Origin: Prevotellaceae bacterium | GTDB taxonomy: Bacteria; Bacteroidota; Bacteroidia; Bacteroidales; Bacteroidaceae | Length of the DNA: 60,762 nucleotides | Direction of reading: 5' to 3' | NCBI GenBank assembly: GCA_030531085.1 | Contig: JAUNOM010000012.1 | Location: forward strand, 1 to 60,762 | Shown here: piece after piece, positions 27,919-37,259 of the stretch | Numbering within the stretch: the stretch's first letter is position 1 | How the letters are laid out: each line of letters begins with the position of its first letter | Position numbers and translations under genes: made by a program | The notes under the pieces: model-generated | Seen by the model: the letters and a program-made list of their open reading frames with translations, nothing else | Database searches by the model: none | Told to the model about the DNA's origin: nothing

Positions 27919-28980
27919 TCATTTCTTTATAGTTATGATTACCTTCTGGCGGTCCGGATCATTGGTTATCATTATGATACGGGGACGTCGCTTGCTTTTG
28001 CGCAGTTCCTTGGCATACCCTGTTACCTTTAGTTTAGTCGACTCACCAGGCTCAAGCAAGGCCTTGCCAAGCTGTACTTCAAGCCCGGAAGTAAACATCT
28101 GCAGTTTAGATATATTCAGCACAGAACGGCCATTGTTGGTAATTATTATCTCTCCCTTTGCCTTGGACTTTCTGGCTAAGGCAGTCATATCGAGTTCATC
28201 AGCGGACATGGTAAGCCTTGCAGCGTATGGACGTGATATGTCATCCTTTGCAACTGCCGGTGGAAGCAATACGGCTGACACCGTTATCTCCTTGTCCGCA
28301 GACACCTTGTCTGACGGATTTTTAGCCAGATAGAATGATGTCTGGGTAAGACCATAGTCACGCAACTCGTTTGACTTCAGTGTAACAGTCACCAATCCCT
28401 TCTGCTTCGGACCGAGTATCGCAGGATATGTCTCCACTTTTAGATACGGGGGAAGACGAAGAGCCGTTGGCTGCACATTCTGATTCGTTGGATTCATGAT
28501 ATGCATCTCCTGCACAAGACGCTGCCCTTTGTTAACATCATCAAACTCAATGTTGTCCACATCGGTAAGCAATACACCAAGCTTACAGGGATAATCACCA
28601 GAATAATTGACAAGTTTGCTTACCACCTGCCCACGAAGATTTATCTCCGCAGGAGTGGAGGATGAAGAATCCGTTACACGTAGAGTACGAAAGAAATATC
28701 CCAACTGCTTTCCATCAAAAGTCAGTTTTATTTTCGCTATGCCTCCAGGCATAATGTCTCCCTTGTCATAATCAGCCGCCGTACATCCGCAACCGGTGTC
28801 AACCTCCTTTATTCTCACTGTCTGGGCTGTATTATTTCTCAACTCTACAGTGAAGGAAGTGCTGTTACGAAACAATATCTGTCCACAATCCACTTCCTTG
28901 AACACAGGTGTAAGAGTCTGTGCGGAGGCCGTTGAGAGTGTACAGCCAAGTATGACAGAATATATAAACTTTATGTTCAT
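27919..28980 (-). CDS. exported DUF1573 protein
   Basis: The 353-residue protein starts at the ATG at 28980 (MNIKFIYSVILGCTLSTASA, a signal peptide); an in-frame TTG at 28983 is also possible. The N-terminal DUF1573 domain shows the typical FRNSTSFTVELRNNT and VDTGCGCTAADYDKGDIMPGG with the conserved Cys pair. A second, similar Ig-like domain and a third segment near the C terminus (IITNNGRSVLNISKL) follow. Such ASPM/SPD-2/Hydin-like domains are common in secreted Bacteroidetes proteins of unknown function. It is placed between the alpha-2-macroglobulin-like gene and meaB. Confidence 0.85.
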   Translation of the reverse strand: MNIKFIYSVILGCTLSTASAQTLTPVFKEVDCGQILFRNSTSFTVELRNNTAQTVRIKEVDTGCGCTAADYDKGDIMPGGIAKIKLTFDGKQLGYFFRTLRVTDSSSSTPAEINLRGQVVSKLVNYSGDYPCKLGVLLTDVDNIEFDDVNKGQRLVQEMHIMNPTNQNVQPTALRLPPYLKVETYPAILGPKQKGLVTVTLKSNELRDYGLTQTSFYLAKNPSDKVSADKEITVSAVLLPPAVAKDDISRPYAARLTMSADELDMTALARKSKAKGEIIITNNGRSVLNISKLQMFTSGLEVQLGKALLEPGESTKLKVTGYAKELRKSKRRPRIIMITNDPDRQKVIITIKK

Positions 28981-29006
28981 CAAAATATTTTTATAATATC
29001 ATTTAC

Positions 29007-32000
29007 TTATTTTATCGATACTGTATACGCGCCGTCGGTCCCACGGAACTCATTTGCGTATGCGCATTCTGCCGTCACAGTGCCAGAACGGTAGTCACCC
29101 ACTCTGTCAACATAATAATCAGCCTGCATCACGTGTGTACCTTTAGCCATTTTACAGAAATGGAAAGCCGTTGCCGCATCCTTAACCTCCTGATAATAGC
29201 CGTTACGGTAACCTGATACGGCAGCGACCGGCTCGAGACAGGCCGCCTTGTTGTCAACAACAGAGACAAAATCATAATCCCTATCTGCAATAACAGTAAT
29301 GCGAACAGTCACCCTGTCACCAACCTTCACGTTGTCACCAGTAGTCTTTACACCATTCACAAGCACCTCACGCTTCACTGACAAGCCCGTTGCCGTGGCC
29401 TTTACATCCGTTACATTCTGCTTATACGTAACATAAGCCGCAGCCCACGACTCGCAATCGCTCTGTTTGTGCAGCGTCACAGTGGCGTTCTTCGCAGTAA
29501 CATCCTTGTCGGCAAGCACCTGTTTACCTTTCTCATACTTCAAGACTGCCACATCACCACCGAAGAATGCGTGCACAGCATTAACCGTATTATATGGATT
29601 TCCCCACTCTTGCGTACGCTTGCTGCTAAGCAACCAACGCTGCATCTCGGCTATTGTGGTGCGGTCTTTAGGTGTTACCTCACGCATAGCCTCTATTGCC
29701 ATGGTCTGGGTTGGTATGCGATAATCACACCATGAGTATGCCGCGCGGTATGAGTCAAAATATCTTCCAACATCTTTTCTGTAAACAGTATGTTGCTTTA
29801 TGGACTCCACAAAAGTGCGGGCATCGCCCTTCCTGCCGTTATTCGCAAGCACAATAGCCGCCACAGCCTTCCTTGCCATGTCAGACTTCACCATGTCTTT
29901 GGCAACGTGTGACAGCAGGTAATCGGCAGAAGAGCCGCCTTTCCTACCCTCAAGAGTAAGAGAATACAGCCAGTCAAGATGCGTATGCGTAATGCTCACG
30001 CCATATTTCTTCTCCTGCTGCCTCATTCTTCTGACATCCTCGTCCATCTCTTTCTGCATGAAACGGAAGGCTTTGTCGAGCAACTGTTGCATATCCGCCT
30101 GACGACCGCACAGTCTGTTAAGCCTGGCAAGAGTCTTCACTACTGCCGATGTCATATAAACACTGCCCTCCATACCTTGCCACCACGAGAAAGAGCCGTC
30201 ACTGTTCTGCAACTGCTGCAATGCGTTGAGGATATTCTCTGACTTGTTTTCTGACCATTTCAGGCTTGCAGCAACCCTGTTCGCATACAACGCTGTCACT
30301 AATGATATTGCATTCTGACTCTTACACTCGGCTATTTCCGGCAGAGTCTCCATCATAAGCCACGCCGGATTGTCCACATAGTCCACTTTAAGATGCGCTT
30401 TACGCACTGCCTGTGGTATCATATCAGAGAATGAGAGCACCGTGTCCGTAGGATTAATGAATGTATATGCCGCCGTGGCCGTAATCATCTCCTCGTCTGA
30501 TAGCACCGTGATATACCGCTGCTCACCGTCAGTATGCTCCGCACCCTGTGCCGTAATGCGACAAATATACGCACCCTCCGGCATCTTGGCAGCATCCACG
30601 GGGAATGTCACCACACCCGTCTCGCCATTCTTTACGCTTACCTTCTTGGTGAAACCAAATATCTTCTTCTCCGTCTCCGCATCAAGAACGGTCATCGTCA
30701 CCTTTATATTCTGAACCTTGTCAGAGAGGTTTGCCACTGTAGTGGCGATTGTGGCGTTATCCCCATAACGCAGGAAACGAGGCATATTAGGCTGCACCAT
30801 CAGTTTTTTCTGCGCCACAGCATCCGCCGCAAGCGTTGCATTGCGCATAGCCTCATCATGAGCCAATGCCATGAAACGCCATGTAGTGACACTCTCGGGC
30901 AATGTAAATCTGACGGTGGCAACACCTTTTTCATCCGTCATCACGGCCGGCATGAAGAACGCTGTCTCTGCAAAATCACTGCGAAGAGGTATGCTCTCCT
31001 CCACATCAGCCTCCTGCGGAGCAGACTCTTTGACACTTAACATCTCGCCCTCATCAGCATTTCCGGCCATATCATACGTGGCAACAGCTGGCACGTTACA
31101 AGCAACCTTCACTTCTCTTAATTCTTGCTTTGCCATAGGGATGCTGCCGAGACGCATGAGCTTGCCACCACTGGTGGTATGAGCCACGTCCATCACACAG
31201 TCAAAGACTCCTCCACCATGCCAAAAACGTGTTACACCATTAGCGAAGTGTGTAAAACGCAAATTCTGATAAGGCAAATACTTATAATCACCATTAGCAA
31301 ATCCTCCAAAAGACCTTCTTATCGGCGCTGACCAACTGGTGTAAGGAAGGCTCAAATGACGCATATCCGTAAACTCCCAACGGTGCTTTGCCAGCTGATC
31401 CAGAGACTTATCGTACAGCACCGCCATCATCCTTGCCTTGGCAGGAGTACCATCCGGATTGGTGATACGCACCGCCCACTGCTCCTTCTGACCTGGAACA
31501 AGGCGGTCACGAAATGTCTCCCACTCCATGTTCAACTTATTCTCCGGCAACGGACGGCGCAGAACTATATTCTGAGAATAAAGCACTCCTTCCTTTACCC
31601 ACGCCAAAGCGATAGTCAGTCCGTCACCATACTCTTCCTTATATGATAATGTCTGCGTGACGTTCTCATTGCTGATACGCTTTGAGCCACGCTGTATCAT
31701 CCTGTCGCCAGCATATACCGTATAGAATACATGGACATCCTCGTCCGATGAACCTACCTGTACCCACACATCACCGCCATCCGCAGGAAATGACTGTGCA
31801 GACTGATAGCACCACTGATGGGTGTATTTCATGGGGCGGACATCGCTCTTTCTGAACGCCACAAAGGTATTCTTCACCGTGTCCTCACCACATATTGCCA
31901 TGAGATTATGCTCTCCCGATGGTATGCTCTGCGCCAAAGCGTATGGCTTGTTAGCCTCCGCTGCCTGCAGTTCCACACCGTCAAGAATCATTCTCACGCT

Positions 32001-34205
32001 ACCCTCTATCTCTGTTCCTGCCGCGTTCCTGCGCGAAACGGTCACCATTATGACAGAATCTGCAAGAACCTCACGCGGCATCATGCACGACAGGTATGCC
32101 TCCCTGTTACTTAATGGCAGAGACATCGTGGCACTATGGGTCTCTCCTGCATTGTCTGTGACACTCGCTGTAGCGTCAATGCTGTAAAATCTCGGAATAA
32201 ATGCCGTAGCAGACGGTGGCATAACCATTGGCATCTTGATGCAGAACGTGCCGTCAGCGGCAGTCACCACGGTGTCATTGAGCAGGTTTCCATCCTCTGT
32301 CTCATAGCTGCGCCACCACCATGACAGGTTTCTCCGCACACTGTAAGCCACCTTTGCATCGGCCACAGGCATACCACTGTAAGTGCGCGCCGTGCCCTTC
32401 ACCATAACAGTATCGCCATTGGCATATCCCATTACGGGTTTCTCCAGTGTCACGTCAAATGTCGGACGCTTGTATTCTTCAACCCTTATGCTCGCCGTTC
32501 CGTTCCCTGCATGAATGAGCCATGAACCGTTACGTCTACCGGAAGGCAGTTGGAAATCCACTGAAGCCGCACCGAAACTGTCGGTAACGACCTGTCTTTT
32601 CTCCACTTCCTTCCTCTGAGCGTCACACAGAACGACCTCCACCGTGTCTCCGCTTGCAACAATAAAGTCCTTGTCATGTGACAACTTATAGTCTGCAAGC
32701 GCAACCTTTACAGTCTGTCCCGGCCTGTATATCGCCCTGTCCGTATAGATTTTGCACCGTTTCTGCACCTCTTCCACCTTGTTATACATATAGTAGCTAA
32801 ATAGCGGTTGCGGCTGCATGGCTATGTCATCACCATTTGTAGCATATATGCTGGCGTACTCTTTCACCGATGGCATGATGAAACCTCCCGTATTATCTGT
32901 TCTCACTACCTTGTCCATCTGACCCTCTTTACGTGAAGACAGATGTACCGTCGCTCCCGGAACAGGATGTCCTGTAACGGCGTTCACCACTGCAATGTAT
33001 GCGCTGCTGTCATCGATAGGAATATAAACCGGCATCAGGTCTGACACATACAGTTCTGCATTGTCCGCCTTTGTCTTGCCTCCCATATCAGTAACAGTAA
33101 TCTTCCACTTGCCAAGAGGCAGTCGGCCAAGGCTCAAGGAGTCCTCGACCATCTCATAGTCATTGCTAATCTTTATGGCCTTCTCATAGTTGCGAATCAT
33201 GTCAAAACCCGTCTTTGCCTTTTTATTGACACGCTTTAGCGTCACTTTCACGCCCTTCACGTTGCGCACATCGAACAGTTGCAGCACCACGTCCTTATCC
33301 GTTGTCACTGTCTGACGCAGCGAACGAAAACTTATTTGTGGACAAGTCAATGAGTTGCGCCTATTCCTCAGTGCATTATTCTCCCTCCATTCCGGCCACC
33401 GACGCAACGCCTCGTCTATCCATTCAATTTGCTTCCCCGCATCTTCCCTGTACATATTTTTCATCTTCCGCACTGCCAGCACGCCACATTCAGGCAAGTC
33501 CCGATAAATGTTTATCAGCGAATCAATACGCTGCGGCGTCCTTTCCCATCTCATCCAGAGGCTGGCGGCTATGCAGGCAGCCCTTCTGTCTGTGGTTGAG
33601 GCATAATAATCATACAGAGCACGATCCTGCCCAGTATGCTTGGCGATAAGGCTTATAAGGTTATCGCCAAAATATCTGCTGTCATTCTCTTGCTCTACGA
33701 GCGGCTTATAGGCAAGTGCGCCATTCTTCTTAAGGTACTCTTGCGCATCAGGAGAAGCGAGCAGCGAGTCCACACGGGGCGCTCCGAACTCCTCGTACAT
33801 CGTAGTCCGACAGATGGTAGCCAGCACTCCGTTGGTATTCCGCCACTCCTCATACTTTGACAAGATTCTTTCCTTTACCGTCTTTACAGAATCCGGAGAT
33901 ATACGTTCTATCTTGTAACACTCCTTTATCATTGCATACAGCAGATCCCCATAGCTTTTCTGCCGTTCTGCCTTATCCTGAATGCGGCGCAATATGGCGA
34001 CAGCAGTCTTTGGATGGTCCTTCTTCTCCGCAACGACATAATCGTTCCACAGTTTCTTAAGGCTTGCATTGTCACCGTAAGCCGCTGTTCCTCCAACTGT
34101 AAGCATTAGCGCCAGCAGCCCGCCTCTCGCAGCCTTGGCGGCGAAAGGAGAGCCACTGTTCCACATTTCCATTATTCTTGATAACAGGACTGTTACTTTA
34201 TCCAT
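29007..34205 (-). CDS. alpha-2-macroglobulin family protein with altered thioester motif
   Basis: This giant exported protein has 1732 residues. A hydrophobic signal (about 28-43, GLLALMLTVGGTAAYG) follows an unusually long N-terminal stretch, so a later start such as Met12 or Met14 is possible. The first 300 residues are helical; then come macroglobulin domains (YTDRAIYRPGQTVKVALADYKL is the MG hallmark), a bait-like region near 1000, FAETAFFMPAVMTDEKGVATVRFTLPES (A2M domain) and the alpha-helical toroid around 1290-1560. The thioester motif CxEQ is replaced by CKSQ (Cys1294, Gln1297): the two bond-forming residues remain but the glutamate is lost. Bacterial A2M proteins are thought to trap proteases. 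It lies 15 bases after mrp in the same operon. Confidence 0.85.
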   Translation of the reverse strand: MDKVTVLLSRIMEMWNSGSPFAAKAARGGLLALMLTVGGTAAYGDNASLKKLWNDYVVAEKKDHPKTAVAILRRIQDKAERQKSYGDLLYAMIKECYKIERISPDSVKTVKERILSKYEEWRNTNGVLATICRTTMYEEFGAPRVDSLLASPDAQEYLKKNGALAYKPLVEQENDSRYFGDNLISLIAKHTGQDRALYDYYASTTDRRAACIAASLWMRWERTPQRIDSLINIYRDLPECGVLAVRKMKNMYREDAGKQIEWIDEALRRWPEWRENNALRNRRNSLTCPQISFRSLRQTVTTDKDVVLQLFDVRNVKGVKVTLKRVNKKAKTGFDMIRNYEKAIKISNDYEMVEDSLSLGRLPLGKWKITVTDMGGKTKADNAELYVSDLMPVYIPIDDSSAYIAVVNAVTGHPVPGATVHLSSRKEGQMDKVVRTDNTGGFIMPSVKEYASIYATNGDDIAMQPQPLFSYYMYNKVEEVQKRCKIYTDRAIYRPGQTVKVALADYKLSHDKDFIVASGDTVEVVLCDAQRKEVEKRQVVTDSFGAASVDFQLPSGRRNGSWLIHAGNGTASIRVEEYKRPTFDVTLEKPVMGYANGDTVMVKGTARTYSGMPVADAKVAYSVRRNLSWWWRSYETEDGNLLNDTVVTAADGTFCIKMPMVMPPSATAFIPRFYSIDATASVTDNAGETHSATMSLPLSNREAYLSCMMPREVLADSVIMVTVSRRNAAGTEIEGSVRMILDGVELQAAEANKPYALAQSIPSGEHNLMAICGEDTVKNTFVAFRKSDVRPMKYTHQWCYQSAQSFPADGGDVWVQVGSSDEDVHVFYTVYAGDRMIQRGSKRISNENVTQTLSYKEEYGDGLTIALAWVKEGVLYSQNIVLRRPLPENKLNMEWETFRDRLVPGQKEQWAVRITNPDGTPAKARMMAVLYDKSLDQLAKHRWEFTDMRHLSLPYTSWSAPIRRSFGGFANGDYKYLPYQNLRFTHFANGVTRFWHGGGVFDCVMDVAHTTSGGKLMRLGSIPMAKQELREVKVACNVPAVATYDMAGNADEGEMLSVKESAPQEADVEESIPLRSDFAETAFFMPAVMTDEKGVATVRFTLPESVTTWRFMALAHDEAMRNATLAADAVAQKKLMVQPNMPRFLRYGDNATIATTVANLSDKVQNIKVTMTVLDAETEKKIFGFTKKVSVKNGETGVVTFPVDAAKMPEGAYICRITAQGAEHTDGEQRYITVLSDEEMITATAAYTFINPTDTVLSFSDMIPQAVRKAHLKVDYVDNPAWLMMETLPEIAECKSQNAISLVTALYANRVAASLKWSENKSENILNALQQLQNSDGSFSWWQGMEGSVYMTSAVVKTLARLNRLCGRQADMQQLLDKAFRFMQKEMDEDVRRMRQQEKKYGVSITHTHLDWLYSLTLEGRKGGSSADYLLSHVAKDMVKSDMARKAVAAIVLANNGRKGDARTFVESIKQHTVYRKDVGRYFDSYRAAYSWCDYRIPTQTMAIEAMREVTPKDRTTIAEMQRWLLSSKRTQEWGNPYNTVNAVHAFFGGDVAVLKYEKGKQVLADKDVTAKNATVTLHKQSDCESWAAAYVTYKQNVTDVKATATGLSVKREVLVNGVKTTGDNVKVGDRVTVRITVIADRDYDFVSVVDNKAACLEPVAAVSGYRNGYYQEVKDAATAFHFCKMAKGTHVMQADYYVDRVGDYRSGTVTAECAYANEFRGTDGAYTVSIK

Positions 34206-34220
34206 ATCTCCATGTTGTTT

Positions 34221-35318
34221 TTAATTCGTCCTCACTCTTTCCGTCTTCGCCTTCTCGGCATTGCGTCTGTTGGTAACGGTCACCACACTCTGCGCAAAGG
34301 CTATGAAAGCCTGCCCTGAAGGCGATGCTACATCAAGCGCAACAGGAGTGCCGTTGTCGCCATTCTCGCAGATACTCTGCACTATCGGTATCTGCGCCAG
34401 CAGCGGCACATTCATCTCCTGCGCAAGATTCTTACACCCTTCCTTGCCAAAGATATAGTATTTGTTCTCCGGCAATTCGGCAGGAGTGAACCAAGCCATA
34501 TTCTCCACAAGTCCCAAGATAGGCACATTCACCTTGTCATTGGTGTACATATCTATGCCTTTCCTTGCATCCGCCAACGCCACCTGCTGCGGTGTGCTCA
34601 CTATTATGGCGCCAGTGATGGACAATGTCTGCAACAGTGACAGGTGAATGTCGGATGTTCCAGGCGGAGTGTCAAGCACGAGGAAGTCAAGTTCGCCCCA
34701 ATCCGCATCTGCAATAAGCTGTTTCAGTGCGCTACAAGCCATTCCTCCTCTCCACAAAGTAGCTGTATCCTTGTTCACAAAGAACCCTATGGACAGGAGT
34801 TTCACGCCATACTGCTCCACAGGCTCTATGAGCTGCCTCCCATCCTTCTGCACTACATACGGGCGCGCATCCTCCAACTGGAACATTTTTGGCATAGAGG
34901 GACCGAAGATGTCAGTGTCAAGCAGTCCGACACTGTATCCTAACCTCGCCAATGATATGGCAAGGTTGGCGCTAACGGTGCTCTTGCCCACTCCGCCCTT
35001 GCCGGAACTCACGGCTATGATGTTCTTAACGCCTGGCAACAGATTGTCATCCGCCGGCCTTGGCGCAGACTTGAATTCCGTCTTGATTGTAACCTCCACG
35101 TCTTTTGACACATGATAGTGTATTGCTGCTTCGGCAGCCTTCACCGTTGACTTCAGGAACGGATCCGTCTCACGCGGAAATACCAGTATCACCTCAACCT
35201 TCATGCCGTCAATCTTCGGCTGGTCGGCAAGCATATCACTCTCTATAAGGTTCTTTTTCGTACCGGCGTATGTCACTGTAGCCAGCGCGTCTGTAATAAG
35301 TTTTGGATATAGTGTCAT
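34221..35318 (-). CDS. mrp: Mrp/ApbC/NBP35 family P-loop ATPase
   Basis: This 365-residue protein carries an N-terminal DUF59-like domain (about 1-90) and a deviant Walker A motif SSGKGGVGKST (104-114), DTDIFGPSMPKMF and LDTPPGTSDIHLSLLQ. The family handles iron-sulfur cluster transfer. The usual CxxC cluster-binding motif after NMAWF is absent here; that stretch reads TPAELPENKYYIFGKEGC, with only one cysteine. As far as I recall this is normal for Bacteroidales members, but it makes classic cluster carriage doubtful. It follows xseB by 60 bases. Confidence 0.92.
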   Translation of the reverse strand: MTLYPKLITDALATVTYAGTKKNLIESDMLADQPKIDGMKVEVILVFPRETDPFLKSTVKAAEAAIHYHVSKDVEVTIKTEFKSAPRPADDNLLPGVKNIIAVSSGKGGVGKSTVSANLAISLARLGYSVGLLDTDIFGPSMPKMFQLEDARPYVVQKDGRQLIEPVEQYGVKLLSIGFFVNKDTATLWRGGMACSALKQLIADADWGELDFLVLDTPPGTSDIHLSLLQTLSITGAIIVSTPQQVALADARKGIDMYTNDKVNVPILGLVENMAWFTPAELPENKYYIFGKEGCKNLAQEMNVPLLAQIPIVQSICENGDNGTPVALDVASPSGQAFIAFAQSVVTVTNRRNAEKAKTERVRTN

Positions 35319-35378
35319 TATTATTTTATATTAAACGTACAATAATTGTTATATTTTCATTTGGAGATAACGCTACCA

Positions 35379-35579
35379 TTACCCCTCAACATCTTCCTCG
35401 GCAAGAATCTTCTTTATCTCCTCTTCCGTCTTAGTCAGTTTTCCCCGACACAGCTTGATCAGTTTCTTCGCCTTCTTCAGCTCCGCAATCATGGAGTCTA
35501 CATTAAGCTCCCCACTCTCCATTTTCTGTACTATCTCCTCTAACTGCCTCATGGCAACCTCATAGTTGGGCTCTTTCAT
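35379..35579 (-). CDS. xseB: exodeoxyribonuclease VII small subunit
   Basis: This 66-residue, mostly helical and charged protein is typical of XseB: YEVAMRQLEEIVQKMESGEL (about 6-25) is the family signature, and the C terminus is acidic. Several copies wrap the XseA subunit to form the single-strand-specific exonuclease VII. xseA is not adjacent but about 14 kb away at 49794-51125 on the same strand. xseB is the first gene of the minus-strand operon and has its own promoter. Confidence 0.93.
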   Translation of the reverse strand: MKEPNYEVAMRQLEEIVQKMESGELNVDSMIAELKKAKKLIKLCRGKLTKTEEEIKKILAEEDVEG

Positions 35580-35608
35580 ACTCTATACATTTAAAATAAT
35601 TCAGACTA

Positions 35609-35640
35609 CAAAATTACGAATAACTTTCCATGCAACCAAA
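35609..35640 (-). promoter_or_regulatory. promoter of the xseB-topB operon
   Basis: On the minus strand, TTTG (35637-35640), a 20-bp spacer and TAATTTTG (35609-35616). Transcription should start near 35603, about 24 bases before xseB. All seven genes down to topB follow with gaps of at most 60 bases. Confidence 0.78.
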
Positions 35641-35788
35641 TTTTTTAACAAATTATAGGGTTAGCCACAGCGGCGCAAGTAACTGTTCCGTTCATCACAA
35701 TGAGCATCTTGGATGCGAAATTTAACAAACTGTATGCTAACCATAACTCCTATTTTATGGGTATTTTACCATACAGTTTCTTAATGCA
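35641..35788. other. intergenic region upstream of the xseB promoter
   Basis: About 150 bases without ORF. The words around 35729 (AACTGTATG) and 35771 (CATACAGTT) form a short inverted repeat just before the periodic repeat block begins. Nothing else stands out. Confidence 0.5.
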
Positions 35789-35910
35789 AAAGCTATGCAA
35801 TTACAGTGCTATCAAATCGTCCTGTAAAAGCTATCAAATTACCATGTAATCTCTATCAAATTACACGGTAATCTCTATGCTTTTACTGTGTAATTTGATA
35901 GCTTTTACAG
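35789..35910. repeat. 22-bp periodic repeat block with perfect 21-bp inverted repeat (copy C)
   Basis: CTAT occurs at 35793, 35809, 35831, 35853 and 35875; the last four are exactly 22 bp apart and three continue as CTATCAAAT. 35822-35842 and 35890-35910 (CTGTAAAAGCTATCAAATTAC and its complement) are perfectly complementary over 21 bases, enclosing 47 bases. The core word AAAGCTATCAAATT and the 22-bp spacing are shared with elements A and B, but the flanks are not. No coding potential. Confidence 0.88.
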
Positions 35911-36000
35911 AGGCGCACATTACACCTTGATTGCCAACAAGTTACAAACACGAGTACTCGCAGAGTTTTTATCTTCATCCTTAATGTGACAAAGACGAGT

Positions 36001-36037
36001 AAAGGCAGGTAGAATATACTTTAATCTACCTGCCTTT
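36001..36037. terminator. 13-bp hairpin downstream of the DUF418 gene
   Basis: AAAGGCAGGTAGA (36001-36013) pairs perfectly with TCTACCTGCCTTT (36025-36037). It lies 28 bases beyond the DUF418 stop codon on the minus strand. Neither side has a long T run, so termination is likely but not certain. Confidence 0.65.
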
Positions 36038-36064
36038 CTATACATTATTTATAATATGGAAACA

Positions 36065-37231
36065 TTATAACCAAGTTCCCTTACGCCACAGAGCCTCAAG
36101 TGGGCCACGCTTATGATTGCGGAACCACCAATGACAAAAAGCCATCTGCAACAGGAACAGGCATAAACCGACACAGACACTGGCCGAGATACTAAGATAA
36201 CGATACAAGCCAAAGCCCCAGTGATAGAACAACATGGAGCCGATGACGCTCTGAGTAACATAATTGGTAAGACTCATGCGGCCGTAGGGGGCAAAAATCA
36301 TCAGGCGTGAATTTAATCCAAATGTGTAATAAATATGTATAATACCAGAGACAAGAATCAGTGTGAATGCGAACTTATGCAATGAGGAGACAAGAAGCTG
36401 CAACGGTTGGAGAAGTTCCTTGTTTGATATAAAGTCTGGAAGCATATTGTCTATGCCATAAAGCGGAAAGAACGTAATCATGGCACAGGCAAGCACACGG
36501 CCCCATACATGAAGATTCTCACGCAGGAAAAGCCGACGACGCCCGATAAGATGTCCTATAAGGAAAAGGGAGGCAGTCTGGAACACCCTGCCATACTCCC
36601 ACGCCCATGCCAAACTGGCCAGCTGCCCCTCCCAAAGGTTCACTCTGCACATTTCCAAAAATGTGCCGGAGGTCTGCGCATTGTAGGTAGCTGCCCACAA
36701 AGGGGCTGACTCTATTGCCGCAAACGAGAAAGTTGAATCACAGACAGCCCGGACTATGCAATAAAGAGCCACGGGTTGCATCATCAGTATGGATGCGAGA
36801 ACAATAAGCCATCTGTCACTGAGGCGGCAGGTAAGAGGGAGAATGAAGCCTACAAGCGAATAAAGCACCAGCACCTCACCCGTAAAGAACATTGCGTTAA
36901 TATTGCCAAAAAGGAAAAGCAATACAAGACGCCAGCAGAAGCGCAGCCGGAAATCAGTGCCACGGCGTTGCTGATGGTCATTCATTATAAAGAAGCTAAA
37001 GCCAAAAAGCATGGCGAATATGGCATATCCCTTACCGCCAAAGGTGAAAAACAAGCCATCCCAGACCGCGCGATCGGTAAAATTCAGCCACTGACTCTGC
37101 CCAGCTGTATCGGGAAAGCTGTAGAAGTTGAAATGTTCGATAGAATGCAGCAGGATAATACCCATTACGGCAAAGCCACGCAGCACGTCCGCCACATCTA
37201 TACGACTGTTGTCTACATTTGTCTTATTCAT
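36065..37231 (-). CDS. DUF418 family integral membrane protein
   Basis: The 388-residue protein has about eight to ten membrane helices. The N-terminal RIDVADVLRGFAVMGIILLHSIEHFNFY and the C-terminal PYGRMSLTNYVTQSVIGSMLFY are signatures of DUF418 proteins, which are related to membrane acyltransferases. The substrate is unknown. It follows the flavoprotein gene by 28 bases on the same strand and probably shares its promoter. Confidence 0.88.
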   Translation of the reverse strand: MNKTNVDNSRIDVADVLRGFAVMGIILLHSIEHFNFYSFPDTAGQSQWLNFTDRAVWDGLFFTFGGKGYAIFAMLFGFSFFIMNDHQQRRGTDFRLRFCWRLVLLFLFGNINAMFFTGEVLVLYSLVGFILPLTCRLSDRWLIVLASILMMQPVALYCIVRAVCDSTFSFAAIESAPLWAATYNAQTSGTFLEMCRVNLWEGQLASLAWAWEYGRVFQTASLFLIGHLIGRRRLFLRENLHVWGRVLACAMITFFPLYGIDNMLPDFISNKELLQPLQLLVSSLHKFAFTLILVSGIIHIYYTFGLNSRLMIFAPYGRMSLTNYVTQSVIGSMLFYHWGFGLYRYLSISASVCVGLCLFLLQMAFCHWWFRNHKRGPLEALWRKGTWL

Positions 37232-37259
37232 ATTTAAAATTTTAGTTTATTCATATCAG

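Noticed and set aside
35789-35910. Possible small CRISPR array
   Set aside because: Units are only 22 bp, just 9-12 bases are conserved, there are no spacers of uniform unrelated sequence, part of the block is inverted, and no cas genes are near.
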